Position numbers and translations under genes: made by a program. The notes under the pieces were generated by a model. It was not told where the DNA came from. It saw only the letters and a list, made by a program, of their open reading frames with translations, and searched no databases. A DNA stretch of 64,000 nucleotides. Source: Pachypanchax playfairii (taxonomy: Eukaryota; Chordata; Actinopteri; Cyprinodontiformes; Aplocheilidae). The stretch spans positions 333,294-397,293 of the forward strand of contig SSNP01000051.1 in NCBI GenBank assembly GCA_006937955.1, written 5' to 3'. This document shows positions 10,616 to 23,500 of the stretch, in pieces (within the stretch, counting starts at the first letter, position 1; every line of letters begins with the position of its first letter).

Positions 10616-13600
10616 ACAAGAACCGATCGACACAGTCGTTATAATCTGCGATAAAAATGTCTAAAATCTTGAACTAAACATTGACCATTTTAACAAAATA
10701 ACAAGAATATTATTAACCGGAGCCGTTCTTTATGGTATAACAAAACTCTACATCCAAGTTAAATCAGGTAAACGTTATGTTTGGTCTTACAGGAATGTAA
10801 CATAATAAATGATATAACAGCAAGGCAAATTTTCAATAACAAAGATATTTGCTGCCTGTTCTCTCATGGCAGAGTCCAAGCATAAGATCAAAGCCGTCCG
10901 GGGATTAATCTTAGAACCCGTCACAGTCTCCCCATGTGATCGTAACGTGAGGAACTCTCCAGCTCTCACATGGGAAGTTTTTTCTCTTCTGATAAAGAAG
11001 TTTTTATTAGATTTGAGTTCATTCAAATTAAATCTAAACATTTAATGCAACATGCAACTGTTGATGCACAGGGATTTTACTGACGTCTGCGTTTACTTAA
11101 ACTTTACTTGCAAGCAAACAAACAAAAAGGCTGATGTTAGAAATAATTAGATTTATTTGAAAATGTAAGATTATAGCTATGACCATATACAATTAGCAGG
11201 ATGGACAACATATTGTTTATTAACAACATTGTTAAAATAAACAGAATATAAATATATCAACAACGTGATTAGCTGAATTCAATTATTAAATCTGAGTTCT
11301 TTTCATGTTTACATGCTTTAATTTTATGTTCCAGCTGATTTGTTGATGAATGACGTAAAGATGTGACGCAATGAATGGGCGGAGTTTCCTTTAAGTGCAG
11401 CTCGGTAAATAAAGATCTTCTCTGGAGATTACGAGTTCCAGCCCACGGCAGCTGTTCCTGCCTCGTGTTTTGAATACATTTTAAATTCCGGAGCTTGTGT
11501 ACAGGTTCACATATAAAACTGAGATGCATGATGCTGTTTCTATTGTTGCCTTATAACTGACTGATGATTAATGCATCCGAATTTGGGCTGTTTCTGACAA
11601 CTAAGTGTAATTTCCCGACCTATGCGTTGGTCCTTGAAGTAGCCCCAGTCGGCTCAGTGGTAAGTTAACTCGCCTTTAACAACTTGAAGTGAGGCTACCG
11701 GGCTTTAATTTGGACCCGGCTCGGCTGTGTGGTGTCATGTTTCCAGTGGGGTCGACACTAGAACTGTGAGGTAAATTAATCTGAACAGAACCAGACGTTT
11801 TACGGCTTGTTGGCTGTGTCCATCTGTTAGCTTAGCTTTGCTAGCATGCGTTGAGTTGGCCTAATCTCAGGTGAACGATCAAACAGTAATAAAAAAAATA
11901 AAAAAAAACACGAATTGAGTTTATAAATGTTGCCAACAAACGACCATAATTGATTAATCACAACTTTAACATTTGGCCGGTTAACTTGAAGTTAATCGAA
12001 TAATAATCAGAGTTGAAGGTATTTTAATGTTGTAGCTAATTTTAAATCAAACAGTTTTGAGATTTTTGACTGAAGCTGCAGATCAAATGATCTGATGAAG
12101 AACATGTTCTGTGTTGTTCCTGTGTAACTGGAACATCTACACGTCTGCTCCCAATACTGAAATGTTTATGTTTACACATTACAATTTATCAACATTTAAA
12201 CTTAATTGTGAAATTAATTATTATTCAGTGTTTAAGATGAGCAGTTCATCAGTGTGTGTTTGTAATAAATAACGTTCTGCCTCAAAAGCACTTTAAACCA
12301 AGTCTGAACTTAATTTACAGAATGGATTTAAGATCAAGAAATGGACCAAAATGTGAATTTTAGTTTTGTTTTAAGTTTGAAACTGTTTCTTTAAAGTTAT
12401 TTTTCTCTAACAGTGAACAGGATCTTTCAGACAAATGAAAATGTTAGTTGGTTTTGTTTTGAATAAAAGTAAACTGAAAACATGTCATTAAAAACAGTTT
12501 CACAGCTGAAATAAAATGTCCTAATCTTTGTTTAAAAAAATCAACAGAAAACTTTTGGCTGTAAAACATTGATAATCCCTCATTTAGCTCAATAAAATTA
12601 ACAATATTAAACTAAAAGAATTTCTTGTTCTTTCATCTCAGTTTCTGGATGTTTTAATACTCAGAGACTGATCGGATCTGTTGGCAGGAGGACTTCTTGT
12701 GGTCTCTGCTCACATGTACAGTAGATCTTTCTCTCCTTCAGCTGTGGGCTTGTTTTAAGACGTTCTGTGAATCACAAGGCTGAGGAGGAATTTAGCTTAA
12801 AGCCAGGTTTATTCCAGTTCATAACGAGGCTCTTGTTTTCCCTGTGCACGGGGTTTTTCTGCTGACAACACTGTCAGGATTTAATTTCCTTTCCTGCTTC
12901 CTTCTCACCCAGAAACACAGAAAACACGTCTGCAAGGACTAAAACCGAGTCATCAGATTGAACATGTTTTTAAAAGTCAGAAGTAGTTCTTGGTTTTACT
13001 GTGTTTCTGTTCACTATTTTTACACTTGAAAGATCAAGTTTTAGATCTCAATGTGCACCTGTGCAGCCAGGTGTGCTGACAGAAAGGGGATGTTGGCGTT
13101 AGCGAGACAAGCTGTAACTTTCCTTTTCAGCTGAATGTCGTTTCTGTCTCTTCAGGAAAGATGATTATCGAAGCTGCTTCAGATGACAGAAGATGAGAAA
13201 GCATCCTTTTACAATATAAAAATTACTTTTCCAAAGTGCTAATTTTTTAATTTAAAAAATCTCTACTACCAAAAAACATATGAAATTAAACTGAAAACAT
13301 TAAACAGTGAAACTTCAGGTTTATCAAACGGCCTCATCAGCTGCTCTGATTTGAGTTTCCTCTTTCATCATCTGAAAATGAAACTGCTTGTGGTTTTTTA
13401 TCTCTTCTGAAGACAGAGGAAGTAAAGCAGGAGGAACTGCTGTTAAATCTGTTAATGTCATGTTTTATTCTGCTGTGTCACATTCTTCTGAAATCTGTAT
13501 AAACCTTCAGAAAACCTTCTTCCTTCAGAGTTCTGCTGCTGCTGGAGTAGAACTGATGTTCCAGCTCGAGATGATCAGAACATCTTAAAGTTTAAATGAA
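10616..13600. other. divergent intergenic region, dclre1c to tmem243
   Basis: No coding exon is recognised here. A possible 5' non-coding exon of tmem243 may end at 11771, where CTGTGAG|GTAAATT looks like a donor. The matching acceptor would be CACACAG at about 13654, giving a second exon that contains the start codon. A tRNA-like stretch (about 11648-11722, GGCTCAGTGGTAAGTT followed by a weak B-box-like TTTGGACCCGG) may be an old SINE or chance. Confidence 0.4.
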
Positions 13601-13758
13601 CTTGTTTCATCTTTTCTGACCTTTTTTTTGTTGTTGTTTGACTCGTCACACAGGTGAAATAAGACACTCACCAGTCCAGCTGCTTCCTGATGTTTCCATG
13701 CCTCCGTTCAGTCTGACAGCCTCACACACGTCAAAGATGCTGCGCTGGCCCAACATCT

Positions 13759-13772
13759 CCAGGAGGTGGCGC
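13759..13772 (+). promoter_or_regulatory. candidate CTCF motif in tmem243 5' region
   Basis: CCAGGAGGTGGCGC fits the CTCF core except for one base. It lies 44 bp upstream of the tmem243 start codon, probably in the 5' untranslated part of the first coding exon. Confidence 0.4.
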
Positions 13773-13815
13773 TGCTGAGACGAGACCGGTCTGGGCTGGG
13801 TGAGGGTCTGCCGCC

Positions 13816-14853
13816 ATGGAGGACTTCTCCACCAGGACGTACGGCACCAGCGGCCTGGACAACCGACCTCTGTTCGGCGAGACGTCGGCTCGGGTAGGAA
13901 CGTGCTGGAAGCCTGTTTATCACTCATTCTGCTGCAAAAAGTTTATCTAAAAGAAAAAAAACGGCGTGTTTTCAGTTAAACTTTAGTTGGATTTTCTAAC
14001 ATGCTTAATGAAACGCTGTGCTGATGCATCTAACGGTTCTGCTTCCTGCAGGATCGAATCATCAACATGGTCGTCGGTGGATTTACGTCTGTGGTGGTCC
14101 TGGTGAGTTTGCACCAGCGTCTCTGTGACCAGCTGGTGTCCACCTGTTTACCATCTGAAGAGCTGCAGCAGCTCACAGGAAGTTTCACGCTGGAAAACCA
14201 CAAATTCTTTTTCCATTTTGTTCCAACAAACTGCAGATTCACTCACCGAGGTCCTCGTTTACACGCAGCTCACTCCAGCACTGTTTGCATAAACTTTATT
14301 TACTGTATATTTGAATTTTCCCTCTGAGTAATCAGATATATAAAATATCTCAGGATATACGTTTGACTTCCAGGTGACTGTTATCGGCTCGTTCGTATTC
14401 ACGTTGCCTCCGCGGCCGCTGAACATCTTCTTTGCTGTTTGCATCCTGTTAGCATGTGGATCCACGATAGTCCTGGTAAAACTCGTTTAATTTGTTTTAC
14501 TGTAGTTTCAAGTCAAATGTTTCTTGTGCTTGATGTGTTTTGTGTTTCTCCTCCAACTGATCATTTATCAAATCACGTGTTACTTCATCACTTTATTCAA
14601 CCTTTCCACTTTATTTTTGATATTTTGTCTTCACCTATTTTTGTCACTTACTACGGAAGCCTGAGAAGACCAAACTGTATAGAGTTGTGATGAATAAGAG
14701 AAATAAATGGGTTTCTTGTCTCTTCTCCTTCAGATATTCTGGTATCGGCAGGGTGACCTGGAGCCCAAATTCAGGAACTTGATCTACTACATGCTGGTGA
14801 CCATCGTGCTGCTGTGTTTATGTGCCAACCTGTACTTCTTTGATGTCAGGTAA
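13816..14853 (+). CDS. tmem243: transmembrane protein 243
   Basis: Small multi-pass membrane protein; its molecular role is not established. Four coding exons are 13816-13893, 14052-14102, 14374-14475 and 14734-14853, all joined in phase 0, giving 116 residues (human 118). The protein starts MEDFSTRTYGTSGLDNRPLF, nearly the same as human, and the start has a good context (GCCGCCATGG). Hydrophobic segments are VVGGFTSVVVLVTVIGSFVF (exons 2-3), the NIFFAVCILLACGSTIVLIF stretch (exons 3-4) and YYMLVTIVLLCLCANLYFF (exon 4). The conserved loop YRQGDLEPKFRNLIYY lies between the last two. The gene is convergent with dmtf1 downstream, as in the mammalian neighbourhood. Identification is very secure. 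Confidence 0.97.
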
Positions 14854-17542
14854 AGATGGAGGAGTTAAAGACCAGGTGGCTCCAATGGACAGAGGCTCAA
14901 AACGGTCCAGCAGTGACAGAAAAACTAACTGGAATGTCTGGAGGACACTGGGACCAAAATCCAGATTCAAGTGCAAAAATACTAGATGACAGAATCATGA
15001 TGTACTGTCATAAATCAGCCTGGAGGATCAAATCTAAGATAAACATGTTTACAAACATCAAACCTGGAGGATCTGTAGGAAGATGAAGAGTTCGAGGAAA
15101 CATCTGCCCTTTGATCCACTGCAAGAGGGTGAATGTTTAAAGACAACGCTCCTTCAGATGGGATTAACGTCACGGAGTGACGAGGAGACTCAAATATTCA
15201 GTCTGACGTAAAACAGAAGGAGGATAAGGCTCCACAGGGGGCGCTACTGAGCAAGAGTTACAGTCTTCAAATCAGAAAACTGACATCCTGCAAAACCTCA
15301 GAATCCAGTGACAGTTTACTTCTCATGCTTGAGTTCAAACAGAACCAGTTACAGAACCTTTTAGTGAGGCCATGTTCAAAATGTTCCTGTTAAAAACCGA
15401 ATCCAGAGCCGATGTTACGGGGTCTGGACAACAAGGCAGGATTGGTCACTTCAGGTTGAATGATGAGTTTTTTGGGTTCTGTTAAAACAACAGCTGATGC
15501 AGGAAACCAAACGGGTTCTATAGCTCTTCAGTGTGGAAACAGAACTGACGTGAACCATCCGACTCGGAGCAAAACCTCAACTGAAATTAACAAATTTAAC
15601 AGAAGCATCTTCATCACAACCAAATGATTCTGTGGCCTAAATTATAATCTGTTTACGGTAAAGTTTGAATGTTACTTAAACTGTTTGAGTTGTAGTGAGT
15701 GAGCTCATCCATATTCACACGTCAACATAAACAGGCTTCTGATTGGTTCCCTGATTCTGTCTGAATCAGCTGCTTGTCAGTGATGATACATTCAGGGAGG
15801 CCCAGATTGTCAGGAAATCTCAGTTTGAAGAAGGTGGACCCTCCTCTTCCTCTCAGTACTGTAGCTCAACACATGCAGCTTATCAGCATTCTCAGGCAGA
15901 TTAATTCACTATATGTTTCTGCTTCTTCACCTTTAAAATCACTGATTTAATTCATTTGTAAATACATCACTTTTATTTGTAAGCTGCATTCCACTGACTT
16001 TTGCACTTAAAAGCCACGAACCAATGAAAATGATCACGCTTTACTCTGAACTAGGTAAAGATTTTGCACTGATCCGGCTGTTAATAAATCTAAGCTGGAC
16101 TTTTAGCTTTAACTCTCTGTCACACTGTTCTGTTTCAGCTCCACGTGCTCGTACTGCTGTCAGAAAAACTCAAGCTGCGCTTGAATCATGGGACACTCGC
16201 GTGTTACTTCATTCAGTCACACAGTTTGTTCAGAAATGAGAATAAATCCATTGAACAAGCTGCAGTCGCACATTGATGGATTGACGGGTGAATTTTAGTG
16301 ATTAAACTTTTGTTAATGTTGAAATTTAAGAGTCATTAAAGTTCCGTCTTTCCACCGACATGCAAATCAAAATCTGAAGTAGAAAATCCTGTTTTATGGT
16401 GAAATAACATTCCTGGAGAGTAAATAAAGGCCTTCATCATCATCATCATCATCATCCCCCCAATTTAATGTAGCTCTAACATGCTGTTGATATGTAGCAG
16501 CTTAGAAGTAAAACTGGATTTTATTTTGACAGGAATAAACTTCCTGTTTGAATCAGACTACAGTTTAGTTCAGCTGAACATGTGACAGATTAACTGGAGT
16601 TTGGAGTGTGAAAGCTGCGAATCGGAGGAACACGCCAACAACACGCGTCTCCATCAGAACGTCTCAGTAAGATACTGATTGATTTCTGGGATAATTCAGC
16701 AGCAGGTTGACGAATGTGGGAAAATAAACAACAAAGCTCAGGCGGACAAATATACAATAAAATAAAAAGCAATATTCTGCTGTTTTCATTGTTGGTTTGT
16801 TTTTTCTGAGGGCAAGAAAACAAATATTCTGGGATTATTTCTTCAAATGTGAACATCAATTGATTTGTAGCTTTAAATTGTTTGTTTTGCTGCTTTAATT
16901 TTGATTTGAAGCTTTTTTGCCTCTGAATTTAAAAAAGGAGAAACATTGCCACAACTTTAGGAGCCACATTTTGTTTTTCATCAAATGTTTTATGGAATAA
17001 ATAACTGACTTCATCGTTTCCTCGTCTTCTTCACTTGAACTCAATCTCAAGTTTTTTTTAAAAGAAAACTGGATGTTTACAAACAAACTTCTTTAAGTTT
17101 ACTGGAATTTTTTTTTAGCAGGAACTTGATTTTAAACTGGATGAAGTATTAAATGTATTATTAAGATTTTTATCAAGAGATAATTCTAACGCATGACGTG
17201 TGGCGAGTTAAATAAATCCTGTCTTCTAATTAAAATCTGAAAATATCTTCTGCACTTCATGAGACATGGTTATAATTTAATTTAGAATGTAAACAGATTA
17301 AATAAATAATTGATTCTGATCATTATTTTCCTTCATAATAAACAGTTTGAGCTCCTCTTCATCGTCACATGACTGAAACTATAAAAGTCTTAAGTAGTTT
17401 GTAAATCCGGGGGACGTGTCCATCAGAGCAGATCCAGTTCCGTTCACATCCAGAGACTCAGCGAAGCCTCAAATAAATGTTTCAGGTCCTGAAACAGCTG
17501 GATTCTGTTTGAAAACTCAGGACACACACGGGTCGGTCCGGT
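14854..17542. other. convergent 3' intergenic region, tmem243 / dmtf1
   Basis: No further coding exon is recognised. The interval should contain both 3' untranslated regions. A plus-strand AATAAA at 16241-16246 could serve tmem243, but several AT-rich alternatives exist. It also holds a candidate CTCF site at 15232-15246 and a (CAT)n run at about 16434-16456. Confidence 0.5.
15232..15246 (+). promoter_or_regulatory. candidate CTCF motif
   Basis: TCCACAGGGGGCGCT resembles the high-information part of the CTCF motif (AGGGGGCGCT). Confidence 0.45.
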
Positions 17543-20500
17543 TCAGTCAGATCCTTCCTGGTTCTCTAAGATTGGATCTGAGGACAGAAAGGATGTGATC
17601 CTCAGGTTTGGGTTTTATTTGTGTCCTAAGTTCACAGGATTTTGTGTTTCTTACCTGTCAGTGTACTGCTGATGTTGGGAGGCGACACAATGAGCACCGC
17701 GCTGCTGGATGGTATCCCAGAATGCACCACTGCACCCTGGACCAAAGAAAAGGTTGGACCGTGTTACAAAAAACAATAAAGAACTTCTGAACTTGGAAAA
17801 AAACAATAAATGTTTAAAATCTCTCCCAGGTTTAATAAACAATCCACGACCCAGCTGACTGTGAACCGTGATGCATTCACTGCACCTCCGAATATTTAGG
17901 TTGTAGTAAAGTTTGATCAAAAGTTTTACAGATATTTCAGATGGAAATTAATAAATAAAACTCGTATCAATACTTTGATGGTTTCAGATTTCCCCAAAAT
18001 TTGAGCTCAAAGTATAAAATGTTTTTTTTTCAACTGGAGGCAGAAAATTCACTCCTGAAGCTGATACAATGTCTTAGATTTATTTTAAATTATCTACTAA
18101 AAACGACTTATTACATCAAAAGAAGTAAAAACATTTTAAAATATTTGAATTATATTTTTTAAAAGTGCTTGAAGAAGAGAGTGAAAAGCAAAGTCAGCGT
18201 GAATTAAAAGATTTACAAAAGAAGAAACCGAAGGACTTTCAGAAACATCTTTCTGTGTTTCAAAACAATAAAAGTTTTATTTGTACCTTATTATTATTAT
18301 TATTATAAGACTCTGTTTCTGGCTCCTGGGTTTCTGTGACAACCGTCTCTGAATTCTCCAGGAGACTGGTGGTATCGAGCTGGTCGTCCTGACTCTGCCC
18401 CTCTGTCTCCACAACCAGCTGTGGTTCTGAGGAGGCGGAGTCAGAGGAGATGGTCTGAATGATGACACTGTTGCTGGAGCAGAGGCCGTCAGTCTGAGAG
18501 GAGAAAAACTTTTAAAACAAACTGGACGATGAGGACAGGAAGTCTGGACAGAGGCAGCAAACTGACCGTCAGGCTGTGCAAGATGATGTGCTCGTGTGAT
18601 GAGGGGGAGGAGCCTGTCGCCATGGTTACTGTGTTGTTATTGGCTAAGCTGAGTGGAAGGTTCTGGTTGGCTGTCGTCTGGAGGTAATAGGTTCCCGGGG
18701 TACCGGTGGGCTGCAGGTGGAAGGACTGTAAACAAACAAAAAGTGAAACCCAACAGCTGATTGTTTCCTCCAGAACGAGTCAGCTGGAGCTCAGAAACAC
18801 GACTAAACAAGTATATCCAACTATCGGGTGCTTTCGGCTCAGAATGTTCCATCATGTTGTAGTGATGAGACGAAAACCAGTCTAATGGAATCATTAATAA
18901 CCGTTTCATGACAAGAAGAACATCAGCTGATGAAATCCGTCATCACAGTTTATGAACAAGAGAAAAGAATTTATGACTTAAAACTGTTTGTAGGGACTTC
19001 AGGTCTCGTGTCAGACTCACCGGCAGGATCTCGAAGGTCTGCAGCGTCCCTGGGTTTAGAGCGATTGTATCTCCGTCGCCTGCTGCTGCTGAATCTGAAG
19101 CTAAAGAAACAAACGCACTGAATCACCTGTTTTTCAAGAGACTCCAGGTTGAAGATTTAGTTTAAAGAACAGAGAGCCTCACCCAGGTGTGTGATCTGCA
19201 GTGGGATCTGTACGGGAATCTGCAGCGCCGCCACGGAGCTGGGGGCGGGGTTACCGCTGCTCTCATCCAGTCGGGTGAGTCGGATCTGGAGCGAGGAAGA
19301 CGAGGGACTTCCTGGTAGAGAAGTTGTCTGTGAGGATGTCATCAGCTCCTCGAGGCCTTTCAGGAGGACTGTTCACACAAACACAACCTCTAACTGTCAA
19401 TCAACCAATCACTGCGGGGCCTACCAGGCCTGGGATCGAACCACAAACCCACGATCAGTGGGCAACCTCCTTCTCCATTAGACCACAGCCGCCATGTTTG
19501 CTCTGAGTTTAATTTTGTTTTTGATCATGTGTTTTTGTTTCTTCATAGAAACATTCAGTTTGTAACTTTTATGAGGTTTTTTGGCTTTTTATGAGCATAT
19601 TGATTAGAACTGGAGCTTTGACGTTTTCATTTTAAATTATTATTACCTCCATCAGTTCATGTATTTCTGTGTTTCACAGCAGTAACACTGATACATGAAC
19701 TCCAGCCTGGTACACGGAGGCGACGCACCTGATGTCGGTCGCATCACCTGGTTTGTTCGGGGGTAAAGTAGAGGGAGACGTTTCCTCTCTGGCTGTTTGA
19801 TGAGATTTATATCAACCTAAACATAGAACTCATCTCTCATTGGTCAGACGTTCTGTCACCTACAACCAATGAGAATCCCGTCAGTGTTGTCTGTGTTTGT
19901 AACAGGAGAAGAAGAAGGTCTGCAGGTGATCTGCTCGGTCTGACTCCAGGAGGTCAGATTTACTCATGATGTTCATCAACATGTAGCAGAAGGAACATGA
20001 GGAACGTTCCCTGTCAGCAGGATGTTCCATCTGAAACCACAGACTGAAACTAACTGACTGAAAGTATTAAAACTAGTTTATTTAATGAGCAGGTTGATAA
20101 GTTTAACAGTTTAGAGTCAGTTTGTGTCTGATGATCTCTGATGAGACGCAGATCCATGACGACTGTACAACACTGTGTGTGTCCGCACGTGTGAGTGTCC
20201 TCACCGTTGAAGGGAATGTCCTTGTGATTGGCCACTTGTCTCTTGATGCTCCACCACTTCGATCGGAGCCACTGCGGCGACCGGACGCTGCTCCACCCCC
20301 ACGCCAGATCCTCCCACTTGATGTCGTTCTCATCCTCCACTTTCAGCGCAGATATCCTGAAAACACAGTTTATTTACAGACGTGTGTTTTTGATCTGGGT
20401 CACACACACACAAAAGTTTGTTTGTTATCGTTATGGGGACCGTCCATTGATTTTAGTAACTAGATTTATACCTAACTCAAACCCTTTTCCTAACCTTAAC

Positions 20501-23500
20501 CATTACTAATCTATAACTAACCCTAAGACTAACTAAAACTCTATTCACACCATACCTATAAACCTAACCCCTAACCCTAAAAAGGGGAGTCCCCCTCATG
20601 GGGACCAGGCTTCGGTCCCCACAAGAACCCTCGGACCCCTGAAGGATAGTAAATATCTCAAAACTGGTCCTCAGTAGGGTAGAAAAACAAGAACACACAC
20701 ACACGGGGTTTGTACCTGCGCAGGAGGTTCAGGTCGTCCTCCTTCGTCCACTCAGCTCCTCCGCTGTGTTTCCAGTTCAGGTAGTTCAGCCATTTTGACC
20801 GACACTGTTTCTCTGAGCGCGTGCGAACTCGATCTGCGACCGTCGCCCAGGAGACTCCTCCTGTGACCGCTGACCCCGGCGACACACCTGCCATCTCGTA
20901 CACAACCTCAGCAAGGCGTTTCTCCTCTTCCTCACTCCATTTGCCTAAATTACAATCCAGAGTTTAACACAAACAACAAAGTTTGTTATTCTGAGTCTGT
21001 CACATGATTCCAGCTTCACCTGTGTTACACGTGTCCTTCATCAGCCGGCAGCGATCTTTGACAGACGAAGCACTGCGACCGAGAGCAGCTCCGATTGTCG
21101 CCCAGTCGTTGCCGTGCTTCTCCCTCAAGCTGAAAACCAACATAATAATCTGAAACAAGCTCTCAGGTGATTCCAGGTAAGACCAACACACAGAGGGTTG
21201 ACTCACGCTTTCAGCTTGTTTATCTCCTCAGGTGTGTACCTGACAGCCACAAAGGTCACAAATTACCACTCAGTCTCACAGAATATTACAGTTACAGTTT
21301 TACTGAGGACTCACTTCCCGACGTGGTTTCGGTTGTCGTACATTCGTAGAACTCGCCTATAGACGGCGAACAGCGGCCTGTTTAACCCCAACGCCACAGA
21401 GCGGTAAAAATCCTTCCTGTCCTCTTTGGACATCTCAAATATGATCTCTGCGGGGTCTTCGATGCCGCGGCTCTAAACACACAGAAACTTTAAGTCTCAA
21501 CTCGCCGTAAAGTCAGAAAAGATGAACAACATGACGATGCAGAGCGACGCACCTTCACGTATTGGTCGATGTTGCGCATTAGGATGTCGATCTCCTCCTT
21601 TGACCACATCCCCTGTTTCCATTTGTGACCTAAAGAAGAAGAAATGTTACATAACTGAACCAAATAACACAAAGATTTTAACACATAAAGAACAACGAAC
21701 TAAATAAATCTGAAGCAACGTTAACTCTTTCATCTATTAATATAAGTTCAGTTTCATGTTAAAAAAAACCATATCAGACAATTCAAACCAGTCTGCAGTA
21801 ATTAATAAACTAAAATCAGTCAACAATTAGGTCTTAAACGAACATGAGTGTGTGATTATTCATACCTGCATAAACAGCTACGAGTCTAAATGATTTAAGC
21901 TCATCCAGATCGGCAAAAACCCACAAAACTTCAAGATCAAATCCGTCTGAATTAAAATCTGAACTGTGTAAAAAATGTTCTAAAAAAAAGTCTGAGCCCA
22001 AATCTTCAACCAAAAATTAATTAAAACTTTAAATCAAGACCAAACCTGAAGCTGGTCTACAACCAGGTCTACAGTTAATCAGATCCAGTCTGTAGCTACG
22101 TTTACATGCGCCAAATTTCCCCAATCTGATTAAAATCTTGGTCGATCGGAATTCCCAAATCCCTGTTTACATGGACACTAACTGAAATGATCTGATCATG
22201 TCATGAGTACACATGCACCAAGCACTCAATCAGGTTAAATGAGTTGAGCATGCGCACAGCGAGTTGTCTTTCCAGGGGAAGAAAAAAAAGTAAACAAACT
22301 CCGTCCTTTCTGCACGTCTTTTCCGCCCCATCGTGTGCTCGAGCTGACTCACGTTATCCCCAATATGGACCTTCTGCGGGTGATTACCTTTATGTTTGGG
22401 TTTTTACTGGTCGCATTAACCAAGTTAGAGGCTGAATACATATTGCTACTGCTCCTCCGCCACAGGAGAGGAGAGCAGGATGACAGGATGACTGCACCAG
22501 CAGACCACTTCTGTTTACTTCCCGCCATGTTTTCTACTTGAGTCTGCGAAAGCAGAAAGACGTCACGCTGAAGTTGTACGCATGCGCAGTGGGCTCTTTT
22601 CACCCTTTCTTTCCGAATGGGTGTATACATGCACGTCTATCCGAATGAAGATCGGACAAAACCACCCCTCTCGATCGGAAGTAAATTTCATTCTGATCAG
22701 GCTGCATCGGATCAAAACATTCTGATTGACATGTTTACATGACGTATTTTTTTTCTGATTGGGCGTTTATTCCGATTAAATGTGCCCATGTAAACGTAGC
22801 TAGTGATGGTCTAAAAACGACCTCAAAACCAACTGAGGAGCCGGTTTACAGTCAGTATGAATCCTCCTTCAACTGGTCTGAAAACCAAACTCATCTCACA
22901 CTAAATCATCACTCAGTTCAAAATGGTTTAAAAATATTCAACATCATTTGTAAGATTTGCTAAACCAGCATGAAGTAAAACAACTGAAACAACTCGTTAC
23001 ATCACCAGTCAGTAACGACGTCAAAGCCCAAAGATTCTAAACTGTCTCCAACAAGTCCAAAGGACCTTTGAAGTACCTTTGTTAGCAAGCGTGTCTTTGT
23101 CTTCTTTAGTGGTGAACCAGGCCTGACTGACCGGAGAGACTTCAGCCTTCTGATCTTTATCCTCAGGAAGAATCTGCACAGAACCAACAACCGTCACATT
23201 CTGTCACACTTTCCCATCCGCTTCTGCAGTCAGGAGATTTTTTACTTAGTGACTTTAACGCATTCTGATGAGTTTTTGGGTCATTTGGACTCGAATTGGA
23301 AATTAAGATTGTGAAGAAAAGTTTCACATTTGACCTCAATCTGAGCAACGCCGTCCTCCGACAGATCTCCTTCAGCTGTGGCCGTCATCGTCACCTCGAA
23401 GCTCTCGTCACTCTCAGACACTGAAAACAAAACACTTTATTTTTATTTAAAAACTTTGGAGACAACAAACCAAGTTAGTCTGTAGACTCAGAACCAAAAA

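Noticed and set aside
11648..11722. tRNA gene
   Set aside because: The A-box-like GGCTCAGTGG is present but the B box is poor and no cloverleaf can be drawn; at most an old SINE.
20500..20590. CCCTAA/CTAACC-rich stretch as an internal telomere relic
   Set aside because: The words are irregular, and the same sequence recurs at 51000 and 55680 as the middle of an interspersed repeat.
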